Positions 16,158-22,157 of a stretch of DNA of 22,157 nucleotides are shown piece by piece. Under the pieces are notes generated by a model. That model was not told where the DNA came from. It ran no database searches and was given only the letters and a program-made list of their open reading frames with translations. The stretch lies in the NCBI GenBank assembly GCA_017882935.1, contig JADGOP010000002.1, positions 1-22,157 of the forward strand. The letters run 5' to 3'. Source of the DNA: Actinomycetota bacterium (GTDB lineage Bacteria; Actinomycetota; Acidimicrobiia; Acidimicrobiales; Iamiaceae). How positions within the stretch are numbered: the first letter of the stretch is position 1; each line of letters opens with the position of its first letter. The position numbers and the translations under genes are program-made.

Positions 16158-17212
16158 TCGGCGGGTTGGTCGCCTCGGTCGCGCTGCTGCTCGCGAATGC
16201 CTTCTTCGTGGCGGTCGAGTTCTCCCTCATCACCGCGCGGCAGACCAAGCTCGAGCCCCTGGCCGAGCAAGGCGGCAAGCGCGCCCGACTCGCCCTGCGC
16301 GCCAGCCACGAGCTGTCCCTCGAGCTGGCGGGCGCGCAGCTCGGCGTCACCATGGCCTCGCTGGGCCTCGGCTTCGTCACCGAGCCGCTGATCTCGGGGC
16401 TCATCGAGCGCACCCTCGACCTGGGTCACCACCTGCCGAGCGGCCTGGTGCACACCCTCGGCTTCCTGATCGGCCTGGCCCTGGTGTCGGTGGCGCACAT
16501 GGTCATCGGCGAGATGGTGCCGAAGAACGTGGCCATCGCCGACCCGGAGCGCACCCTCCTGTGGCTCGCCGTGCCGAACCGCGCCTACGTGGTGGTGTTC
16601 CGGCCGATCGTGCGCGCCCTCAACGGCATGGCCAACCTCGGGGTCCGGGCGTTCGGCGTGGAGCCGCGCGACGAGCTCGAAGCGGTGCACTCGGCGGCCG
16701 AGCTGGGTCAGCTCGTGGGCGCGTCGCGCGACGAGGGCCTGCTCGACGAGTTCGAGCACGAGCTGCTCTCGGGCGCGCTGGGCTTCGGCCGGCGCCCGGT
16801 GCGCGACGTGATGGTGCCGTGGCCCGACGTCACCACCGTGGGGCGCGACGCCATCGTCGCCGACCTCGAGGCGGTGCTCGTGCAGACCGGGTACACGCGG
16901 GTGCCGGTGCTGGCCGCCGACGGGAGCACCGTCATGGGCTTCTTCCACGCCAAGGACCTGCTGACCCTGCCGGCCGACGCCCGCGAGCGGCCCCTGCCGT
17001 TCGGCCGGCTGCGGCGCATGCTGATCGTCGACCCCGGGGGCACGCTCGAGGACGTCCTGCTCACCATGCAGCGCGCCCGGGTCCACCTCGCGGTGGTGCG
17101 GGGGGCCGAGGGGCAGCCCGTCGGCATGGTCAGCCTCGAGGACCTCCTCGAGCAGCTCGTGGGCGACATCCGCGACGAGTCCGACCTGCCGGTGCGGCGC
17201 GACCGGGCCTGA
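16154..17212 (+). CDS. CNNM/CBS-pair membrane protein lacking the CorC_HlyC domain
   Basis: The 352-residue paralogue of the preceding gene has the same CNNM domain (ANAFFVAVEFSLITARQTKLEP, LAGAQLGVTMASLGLGF, VIGEMVPKNVAIADPERT). Two CBS motifs follow (about 218-272 with TGYTRVPVLAADGSTVMGFFHAKD, and about 286-340 with GMVSLEDLLEQLVGDI). It then stops, with no C-terminal CorC_HlyC domain. CBS pairs often bind adenine nucleotides or Mg-ATP. The ATGA overlap with the first gene suggests the two are made together, perhaps as a heterodimer; the sequence does not prove this. Pairs of one long and one short member occur in mycobacteria. A strong hairpin follows the stop. Confidence 0.9.
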   Translation: MIGGLVASVALLLANAFFVAVEFSLITARQTKLEPLAEQGGKRARLALRASHELSLELAGAQLGVTMASLGLGFVTEPLISGLIERTLDLGHHLPSGLVHTLGFLIGLALVSVAHMVIGEMVPKNVAIADPERTLLWLAVPNRAYVVVFRPIVRALNGMANLGVRAFGVEPRDELEAVHSAAELGQLVGASRDEGLLDEFEHELLSGALGFGRRPVRDVMVPWPDVTTVGRDAIVADLEAVLVQTGYTRVPVLAADGSTVMGFFHAKDLLTLPADARERPLPFGRLRRMLIVDPGGTLEDVLLTMQRARVHLAVVRGAEGQPVGMVSLEDLLEQLVGDIRDESDLPVRRDRA

Positions 17213-17224
17213 CCGCGGGCTGGC

Positions 17225-17251
17225 CGCGGTGCGGGGGAGCCCCGGACCGCG
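17225..17251 (+). terminator. Terminator-like hairpin after the CNNM/CBS pair
   Basis: CGCGGT-G-CGGGG (17225-17236) pairs with CCCCG-G-ACCGCG (17240-17251) around a 3-base loop. This gives 11 pairs with one G-G mismatch. It begins 13 bases after the stop and ends 42 bases before the next promoter box, the expected place for a transcription end. No T-run follows. Confidence 0.6.
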
Positions 17252-17292
17252 AGCGACGAGAGGCCCATTCGCGCCGCTTCTGGGCGCGCCGG

Positions 17293-17298
17293 TAGAGT
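17293..17298 (+). promoter_or_regulatory. -10 box TAGAGT of the F420 reductase gene, probably leaderless
   Basis: TAGAGT is followed by GCCGCCC and the GTG at 17306, a 7-base gap without a Shine-Dalgarno. This decides the start codon: the upstream in-frame GTG at 17297 lies inside the box. No clear -35. Confidence 0.6.
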
Positions 17299-17305
17299 GC
17301 CGCCC

Positions 17306-17965
17306 GTGCGAATCGGAGTGTTGGGGGCCACGGGCCCTGCGGGGAGCGCGCTTGCCGTGCGCCTCGCAGCGGTCGGCCACGAGGTCGTGTTGGGGTCGCG
17401 TTCCGCGGAACGTGCCGAAGAGGTGCGTGCCGGGCTCCTCGAGCTGTGGCCCGGCCGCGAGCTCGCGATCGGTGCCGCCGACAACGCCGGCGCCGCAGCG
17501 GCCGACGTGGTCGTGGTGGCCACGCCCTGGGACGGGGCGGCGCCCACCGTCGCGGCGCTCGCCGAGGCGCTCGACGGCAAGGTCGTCATCTCCATGGCCA
17601 ACGCGTTGACGCGGGTGGGCAAGGAGTTCCAGCCGCTCATCCCGCCCCGTGGCTCGGTCGCCGCCGACGTCCAGGCCGCGGTGCCCCGCGCGCTCGTCGC
17701 CGCCGCGTTCCACCACGTCCCCGCCAAGGAGCTGGGCGCGCTCGACCACCCCGTCGAGTGCGACGTGCTGGTCTGCTCCGACCACCCGGAGGCCACCGAG
17801 GTCACCAGCGCGCTGATCGCCGACATCCCCGGCATGCGTGCGCTCGACGCCGGTCGGCTCACCGCCGCGGGTGCCATCGAGTCGCTCACCGCCGTGCTCA
17901 TCGGCATGAACGTCCGCTACCGCACGCGTCTCTCGGTGCGGCTCACCGGCCTGCCGGGGGAGTGA
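17306..17965 (+). CDS. npdG: NADPH:coenzyme F420 oxidoreductase (F420-dependent NADP reductase)
   Basis: The 219-residue protein starts straight into a Rossmann fold: VRIGVLGATGPAGSALAVRL. Its GATGPAG (7-13) is the family nucleotide-binding loop, and GSRSAERA (30-37) reads the NADP phosphate. AADVVVVATPWD, DGKVVISMANAL and the F420-side segment RALVAAAFHHVPAKEL follow, with a C-terminal AGRLTAAGAIESLTAVLIGMN helix. It moves hydride between NADPH and deazaflavin F420, usually supplying reduced F420 in actinobacteria. The GTG at 17306 is set by the TAGAGT box. The stop lies 2 bases before the mshC start. The symbol follows F420-dependent usage; the related ProC-like NAD-binding family is a less likely reading. 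Confidence 0.9.
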   Translation: MRIGVLGATGPAGSALAVRLAAVGHEVVLGSRSAERAEEVRAGLLELWPGRELAIGAADNAGAAAADVVVVATPWDGAAPTVAALAEALDGKVVISMANALTRVGKEFQPLIPPRGSVAADVQAAVPRALVAAAFHHVPAKELGALDHPVECDVLVCSDHPEATEVTSALIADIPGMRALDAGRLTAAGAIESLTAVLIGMNVRYRTRLSVRLTGLPGE

Positions 17966-17967
17966 CC

Positions 17968-19131
17968 GTGCCCGCCGCCACCCCCGGCCCCGGCCCCGGC
18001 GCCGCGCCGATGCGCCTCTACGACACCGCGCGCGGCACGGTCGAGCCGTTCGAGCCGGGGCCGGTCGTCACGCTCTACACCTGCGGCATCACGCCCTACG
18101 ACGCGACGCACCTGGGGCACGCGGCCACCTACCTCACCTACGACGTGCTCCAGCGGCGCCTGCGCGACCGGGGCCACGAGACCCGGTGCGTGCGCAACGT
18201 GACCGACGTCGACGACGACATCCTGCGCAAGGCCCGAGAGCTCGGCGTGCACTACCTCGACCTCGCGGCAGCCGAGATCGCCCGCTTCGACGCCGACATG
18301 ATCGCGCTCGGCATGCTGCCGTCGTTCAGCGAGCCGCGCGCCACGTCGGCCATCGCCGACATCCGCGGCTTCATCGGCATGGTGCTCGACCGCGGCCACG
18401 CTTACGTGGCGGGCGGAGCGGTGTACTTCGACGTGTCGAGCTACGACAGGTTCGGTCAGGTCAGCCACCTCGACCGTGCCGACATGCTCGAGCTCGCCGC
18501 CGAGCGTGGTGGCAACCCGACCGACCCCAACAAGCGTGACCCGCTCGACTTCGTGCTGTGGCAGCCGTCGGCCCCCGACGAGCCCGCCTGGGAGTCGCGC
18601 TGGGGGCCGGGCCGCCCCGGCTGGCACGTCGAGTGCTCCACCCTGGCGCTGCGCGAGCTGGGCAGCACCATCGACATCCACGGCGGCGGCGCCGACCTGA
18701 TCTTCCCGCACCACGAGTGCGAGGCGGCCCAATCCGAGTCGGCCACGGGCAAGCCCTTCGTGCGCCACTGGATGCACCAGGCCATGGTCCGCATGGACGG
18801 CGAGAAGATGTCGAAGTCGCTCGGGAACCTGGTGTTCGTGAGCGAGCTGCGCAAGACCTACGAGCCCGGTGCGATCCGCGCCGCCGTGCTGGCGCACCAC
18901 TACCGCGAGTCCTGGGAGTGGAACGACGCGATCATGCCCGAGGCCGCGGCCCGGGTCTCGCAGTGGCGCGCGGCCGGCGAGGGTGACGGGGCGCTGCCCG
19001 AGGTCCGTGCCGCGCTCGACGACGACCTCGACACCCCCGGCGCCGTCAAGGCGCTCGACGCCGCCTCCGAACAGGGCCGCGGTGTGACCACGGCTGCTGC
19101 GCTGCTCGGCATCGACCTCACCGCCGCCTGA
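17968..19131 (+). CDS. mshC: Cysteine:1D-myo-inositol glucosamine ligase MshC (mycothiol biosynthesis)
   Basis: MshC uses ATP to join L-cysteine to GlcN-inositol, the third enzymatic step to mycothiol. The protein is 387 residues and resembles cysteinyl-tRNA synthetase but has the MshC form of the active site: YTCGITPYDATHLGH (37-51) with zinc-type Cys39 and the HLGH nucleotide motif, where the synthetase has CGPTVYD. WHVECSTLAL, HGGGADLIFPHHECEAAQ, the KMSKS loop (280-284) and the MshC-typical ERGGNPTDPNKRDPLDF also fit. The anticodon-binding region of CysRS is missing. The GTG at 17968 has GGGGGAG 5 bases before it. GTG 17962 and ATG 18010 are alternatives, the last too short at the N-terminus. 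It is co-transcribed with the F420 reductase. Confidence 0.93.
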   Translation: MPAATPGPGPGAAPMRLYDTARGTVEPFEPGPVVTLYTCGITPYDATHLGHAATYLTYDVLQRRLRDRGHETRCVRNVTDVDDDILRKARELGVHYLDLAAAEIARFDADMIALGMLPSFSEPRATSAIADIRGFIGMVLDRGHAYVAGGAVYFDVSSYDRFGQVSHLDRADMLELAAERGGNPTDPNKRDPLDFVLWQPSAPDEPAWESRWGPGRPGWHVECSTLALRELGSTIDIHGGGADLIFPHHECEAAQSESATGKPFVRHWMHQAMVRMDGEKMSKSLGNLVFVSELRKTYEPGAIRAAVLAHHYRESWEWNDAIMPEAAARVSQWRAAGEGDGALPEVRAALDDDLDTPGAVKALDAASEQGRGVTTAAALLGIDLTAA

Positions 19132-19171
19132 ACCTCCGGTTTCGCCGGGACTTTCCGAACCTGCAGGCGGC
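19123..19171 (+). terminator. Possible terminator after mshC
   Basis: GCCGCCTG (19123-19130) and CAGGCGGC (19164-19171) form an 8-bp stem around a 33-base interior. That interior contains a smaller CCGG-TTTCG-CCGG hairpin (19136-19148). It includes the mshC stop codon and ends just before the next promoter. The long interior weakens the call. Confidence 0.4.
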
Positions 19172-19177
19172 AGGGCC

Positions 19178-19206
19178 TTCACGGTTCGGTCGGCAGCACC
19201 TAAGCT
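19178..19206 (+). promoter_or_regulatory. Promoter of the acyltransferase gene: TTCACG-17-TAAGCT
   Basis: This is the best two-part promoter in the window: -35 TTCACG at 19178-19183, a 17-base spacer, and -10 TAAGCT at 19201-19206. A start near 19213 leaves about 22 bases of leader carrying GAAAGGA (19223-19229), so unlike its neighbours this message has a Shine-Dalgarno. Confidence 0.6.
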
Positions 19207-19234
19207 CCGATGTCGACCAGCCGAAAGGACCGCT

Positions 19235-20035
19235 GTGGCCGAACGCAGTGTGGGACAGCTCTACACCGTGGCACGCAGTGTCCTGGAGCCCACGTTCAAC
19301 TTCATGTGGGACTTCCACGTCGAGGGCAGCGAGCACGTCCCCCCCGAGGGCCCGGCGATCTTCTGCCCCAACCACACCTCGGTGCTCGACTCGTTCTTCC
19401 TGCCCATCGTCCTGCCGCGCCGCATCACCTACGTGGGCAAGGCCGAGTACATGGACAGCTGGAAGACCAAGTACCTCTTCCCCGCCCTCGGCATGATCCC
19501 CATCGACCGCTCGGGGGGCAGCGCCAGCGAGCGGGCCCTCAACGCCGCGGCCCGGGTGCTCGAGGCGGGCGAGTACTTCGGCATCTACCCCGAGGGCACC
19601 CGCTCGCGCGACGGCAGGCTGCACCGCGGCCACACCGGGCCCGCCCGGCTGGCGCTGCGCACGGGCGCCCCGATCATCCCGGTCGGCATCCGCGGCAGCC
19701 GCGAGGTCATGCCGCCCGACGCCCGTCGCCCCAACCTCTTCCGACCCGTGTCCATCCGCTTCGGCCGGCCGATCAACGTCGACCGCTACCGCGGCCGGGC
19801 GTCCGAGCGCCTGGTGCTGCGTCAGATCATCGACGAGGTGATGTTCGACATCCGGGCGCTGTCGGGCCAGGAGTACGTCGACACCTACGCCACCAAGCGC
19901 GACAACGCCCTGGTGGTGTCGGAGAAGGTCAACCTCGACCTGCACGCGGGTGAGCAGCCCACCCGGGACGCGGCGCGGGCCAACGGCGCTCCCAGCCACA
20001 ACGGTCACGCCGCCGTGGCCGCCGCCGGGGCCTGA
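19235..20035 (+). CDS. PlsC-type 1-acylglycerol-3-phosphate O-acyltransferase family protein
   Basis: The protein has 266 residues. The acyltransferase motif I HX4D is NHTSVLD (His47, Asp52). Motif II includes the MIPIDRSGG segment, motif III is YPEGTRSRDG (about 118-127), and motif IV is PIIPVGIRGS. Members transfer an acyl chain from acyl-CoA or acyl-ACP to lysophosphatidate at the inner membrane face; the exact acceptor here is not determined. A short hydrophobic stretch near the N-terminus (TVARSVLEPTFNFMWDF) may lie in the membrane. The C-terminal 30 residues are polar and Ala-rich. The GTG at 19235 is chosen for the GAAAGGA 5 bases upstream. It has its own promoter and is followed by thrS after 71 bases. 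Confidence 0.88.
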   Translation: MAERSVGQLYTVARSVLEPTFNFMWDFHVEGSEHVPPEGPAIFCPNHTSVLDSFFLPIVLPRRITYVGKAEYMDSWKTKYLFPALGMIPIDRSGGSASERALNAAARVLEAGEYFGIYPEGTRSRDGRLHRGHTGPARLALRTGAPIIPVGIRGSREVMPPDARRPNLFRPVSIRFGRPINVDRYRGRASERLVLRQIIDEVMFDIRALSGQEYVDTYATKRDNALVVSEKVNLDLHAGEQPTRDAARANGAPSHNGHAAVAAAGA

Positions 20036-20080
20036 CCCTCGCAGCACGACCGCGCCGGGAGAACGCGTTCCGGGCCACCC

Positions 20081-20106
20081 GGGAGGCGACGGTAGCCTCG
20101 CCTCCC
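20081..20106. promoter_or_regulatory. Perfect 9-bp inverted repeat spanning the thrS -10 box
   Basis: GGGAGGCGA (20081-20089) and TCGCCTCCC (20098-20106) are perfect inverted copies with an 8-base spacer. The right arm touches the thrS ATG, and the TAGCCT -10 box lies in the spacer and the first base of the right arm. It could be a repressor operator. Because transcription appears to start at the ATG, it would act as DNA and not as an RNA hairpin. Confidence 0.5.
20093..20098 (+). promoter_or_regulatory. -10 box TAGCCT of thrS, probably leaderless
   Basis: TAGCCT is followed by CGCCTCCC and the ATG at 20107, an 8-base gap with no Shine-Dalgarno. It is identical in spacing and gap sequence to glgX. 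No T-box leader can fit in the 71-base gap. Confidence 0.6.
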
Positions 20107-22116
20107 ATGGCCGACATCACGATCACGCTGCCCGACGGTTCCGAGCGATCGGTCGCCGAGGGCACCACCGCGATCGAGCTGGCCTCGGGCATCGGCCCCC
20201 GCCTCGCCAAGGCCGCGGTCATCGCCAGCGTGAACGACGTCGAGCGCGACCTCGGCTGGGGCCTGGCCGACGGCGACCGCGTTGCCATCCACACCGCCGA
20301 GACCGATCGCGGCCTGTTCACCATCCGCCACTCCACGGCGCACGTGCTGGCCCAGGCGGTGCTCGACGAGTTCCCCGGTGCCACCTTCGCCATCGGCCCT
20401 CCGGTCGAGGACGGCTTCTACTACGACTTCGAGCTGCCGCCGGGTCCCGACGGCAGGCCCGGCACCTTCACGCCCGACGACCTCGAGCGCATCGAGGCGC
20501 GCATGCGGGCGATCATCAAGGAGTCGCAGCCCTTCGTGCGCGACGAGCTGCCCGACGAGCGGGCCCGCGAGGTCTTCGCCGGCCACCCGTACAAGCTCGA
20601 GATCATCGACGGCGAGGCCGACGACCCCACGTCGGTCACCTCCAAGGGCACGGTCCGCACCTACGAGAACCCGCCCGCCGAGCCCAAGGCCAACCCGCCC
20701 TTCAACGGCTACCCCGGCTTCATCGACCTCTGCCGGGGCCCGCACGTCCCGTCGACCAACCGCTTCCTCGGCCACTTCAAGCTGATGCGCGTGGCCGGTG
20801 CCTACTGGCGCGGCGACGAGCACCGGCCCGTGCTGCAGCGCATCTACGGCACGGCGTGGGCCACCAAGGCGGCCCTCGATGAGCACCTGCACCACCTCGA
20901 GGAGGCCGAGAAGCGCGACCACCGCAAGCTCGCCTCCGACCTCGACCTGCTCTCGTTCCCCGAGGAGCTGGGCGCCGGACTGGCCATCTGGCTCCCCAAG
21001 GGGGCCATCGTGCGCAAGCTCATGGAGGACTACAGCCGCGAGCGCCACGAGCGCGGCGGCTACCCGTTCGTCTACAGCCCCCACATCGCCAAGGCGCAGC
21101 TGTGGGAGACCAGCGGGCACCTCGGCTTCTACGCCGATGCCATGTACCCGCCCATGGAGATGGACAACGGCACGTACTACCCGAAGCCGATGAACTGCCC
21201 GTTCCACATCCTGGCGTACCAGGCCACGCAGCGCTCCTACCGCGAGCTGCCCATGCGGATCTTCGAGCTCGGCACCGTGTACCGCTACGAGCGCTCCGGC
21301 ACGCTGCACGGTCTCATGCGCATCCGCGGCTTCACGCAGGACGACAGCCACATCTTCTGCACCCGCGAGCAGATGGTCGACGAGACGGCCAGCCTGCTCG
21401 GCTTCGTGCTCAGCGTGCTGCGGGCGTTCGGCTTCGACGACTTCGAGGCCAACCTGTCCACCCGACCCCCCGAGAAGTCGGTGGGCACCGACCAGAACTG
21501 GGAGGACGCCACCGAGGCGCTGCGGTCGGCGCTCGTGCGCGAGCACATCCCGTACGAGATCGACGAGGGCGGCGGCGCCTTCTACGGCCCCAATATCGAC
21601 ATCAAGGTCCGCGACGCCATCGGGCGCAAGTGGCAGCTGTCGACCATCCAGATGGACTACAACGAGCCCGAGCGCTTCGGCATGGAGTACGTGGCTGCCG
21701 ACGGCACCCGCCAGCGGCCGGTCATGATCCACCGGGCGCTGTTCGGGTCGATCGAGCGCTTCTTCGGCGTGCTGCTCGAGCACTACGCGGGGGCGTTCCC
21801 GACCTGGCTGGCCCCGGTGCAGGTGCGGCTGCTCCCCGTGCGCGACGACCACGACACCTACGCGCACCGCCTGGTCGACCGGCTGAAGGCCGAGGGCTTC
21901 CGCGCCGACGCCCTCGACGCGTCCGAGAAGCTCGGCAACCGCATCCGCAAGGCCAAGGTCGAGAAGATCCCCTACGTGCTCGTGGTCGGCGACGACGACG
22001 TCGAGAACGGCACCGTCGGCGTCAACCCCCGCGGCGGCGACGTCGAGCGTGGCGTCCACGTCGACGAGTTCGTCGACCGTCTCACGGCCGAGGTCCTGGC
22101 CCGGACGTCGTCGTGA
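20107..22116 (+). CDS. thrS: Threonyl-tRNA synthetase
   Basis: The 669-residue enzyme charges tRNA-Thr with threonine and edits mischarged serine. All domains are present. The TGS domain covers 1-62. The editing domain has His75 and His79 in HSTAHVLAQ, plus Cys209 and His213 in DLCRGPHVP. The class II catalytic core has zinc ligands Cys364 (MNCPFH), His415 (DDSHIF) and His542 (MIHRALFGS), and motif 2 is MRIRGFTQDDSH. The C-terminal anticodon-binding domain begins near APVQVRLLPV. The spacing of the zinc ligands matches the E. coli enzyme. The ATG at 20107 is set by the -10 box and reads directly into the TGS strand. It ends at a GTGA overlap with a possible next gene. Confidence 0.97.
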   Translation: MADITITLPDGSERSVAEGTTAIELASGIGPRLAKAAVIASVNDVERDLGWGLADGDRVAIHTAETDRGLFTIRHSTAHVLAQAVLDEFPGATFAIGPPVEDGFYYDFELPPGPDGRPGTFTPDDLERIEARMRAIIKESQPFVRDELPDERAREVFAGHPYKLEIIDGEADDPTSVTSKGTVRTYENPPAEPKANPPFNGYPGFIDLCRGPHVPSTNRFLGHFKLMRVAGAYWRGDEHRPVLQRIYGTAWATKAALDEHLHHLEEAEKRDHRKLASDLDLLSFPEELGAGLAIWLPKGAIVRKLMEDYSRERHERGGYPFVYSPHIAKAQLWETSGHLGFYADAMYPPMEMDNGTYYPKPMNCPFHILAYQATQRSYRELPMRIFELGTVYRYERSGTLHGLMRIRGFTQDDSHIFCTREQMVDETASLLGFVLSVLRAFGFDDFEANLSTRPPEKSVGTDQNWEDATEALRSALVREHIPYEIDEGGGAFYGPNIDIKVRDAIGRKWQLSTIQMDYNEPERFGMEYVAADGTRQRPVMIHRALFGSIERFFGVLLEHYAGAFPTWLAPVQVRLLPVRDDHDTYAHRLVDRLKAEGFRADALDASEKLGNRIRKAKVEKIPYVLVVGDDDVENGTVGVNPRGGDVERGVHVDEFVDRLTAEVLARTSS

Positions 22117-22157
22117 CCTCGCCTCTCCCGTCCGTGCTCCCGCCACCCCCGCTCGTG
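22113..22157 (+). CDS. Possible start of a next gene, cut by the window edge
   Basis: A GTG at 22113 overlaps the thrS stop as GTGA, the junction type used throughout this window. It opens a frame of 15 codons (MTSPLPSVLPPPPLV) to the window end without a stop. The Pro-rich start is not diagnostic. In many actinobacteria thrS is followed by a HIT-domain or phosphatidylinositol-phosphate synthase gene, but nothing here confirms that. Confidence 0.4.
   Translation, partial: MTSPLPSVLPPPPLV

Noticed and set aside
17983..18000. Tandem CCCCGG hexamers at the mshC N-terminus, possible phase variation
   Set aside because: The repeat is only three units of six bases, so length changes would stay in frame and add or remove Pro-Gly. 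A simple linker is enough to explain it.
20036..20106. A T-box leader for thrS
   Set aside because: The gap is only 71 bases, has no T-box consensus, and the promoter box lies 8 bases before the ATG.

Overview
The window is a GC-rich stretch of an actinobacterial chromosome. Three things point to Actinomycetota, perhaps class Acidimicrobiia or a relative. First, it carries both an F420-dependent NADP reductase and the mycothiol ligase MshC, two hallmark redox-cofactor functions of that phylum. Second, the genes are packed with GTG and TTG starts and 4-base stop/start overlaps. Third, several genes appear to be transcribed without a leader, from a TANNNT box only 7-8 bases before the start codon. 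No rRNA, tRNA, CRISPR array, prophage or insertion sequence is visible. The class-level placement is inference.

Layout. Bases 1-1362 hold the 3' end of one acyl-CoA dehydrogenase gene and a complete, convergent LCAD-like acyl-CoA dehydrogenase. Bases 1531-7122 are a branched-chain-amino-acid-type (Liv/HAAT) ABC importer: a lipoprotein binding protein, one permease polypeptide that fuses LivH and LivM and carries an extra C-terminal part, ATPases LivG and LivF, and a small unrecognised two-helix membrane protein. Bases 7133-10953 are a thiamine module: a promoter, a TPP riboswitch whose 3' end contains the ribosome binding site, thiamine diphosphokinase, a thiamine-binding MTH1187-type protein, and a ThiXYZ-type ABC importer. 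All five genes are joined by 4-base NTGA overlaps. A START/SRPBCC-like gene follows closely. Next come glycogen debranching enzyme GlgX and a convergent ABC ATPase with no permease beside it; the two share an 11-bp perfect hairpin at their 3' ends.

Bases 14466-14822 are the only gap over 300 bases. It holds two copies of a structured, imperfect direct repeat of about 91 bp spaced 180 bp apart. Then follow a tandem pair of CNNM/CBS membrane proteins (CorC/TlyC type), a terminator-like hairpin, the NADPH:F420 reductase and mshC (one transcription unit), a PlsC-type acyltransferase, threonyl-tRNA synthetase thrS, and the possible first codons of a further gene.

How the genes work together. The Liv cluster probably imports a small organic acid or amino acid; its substrate is not shown by the sequence. 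The thiamine cluster couples import to phosphorylation, and the end product TPP should shut the operon off through the riboswitch. I found no clearly novel defence or mobile system. The points most worth a second look are the leaderless promoter pattern, the compact riboswitch and thiamine salvage operon, the fused Liv permease with its small membrane partner, the dyad at the thrS start and the 180-bp-spaced repeats.
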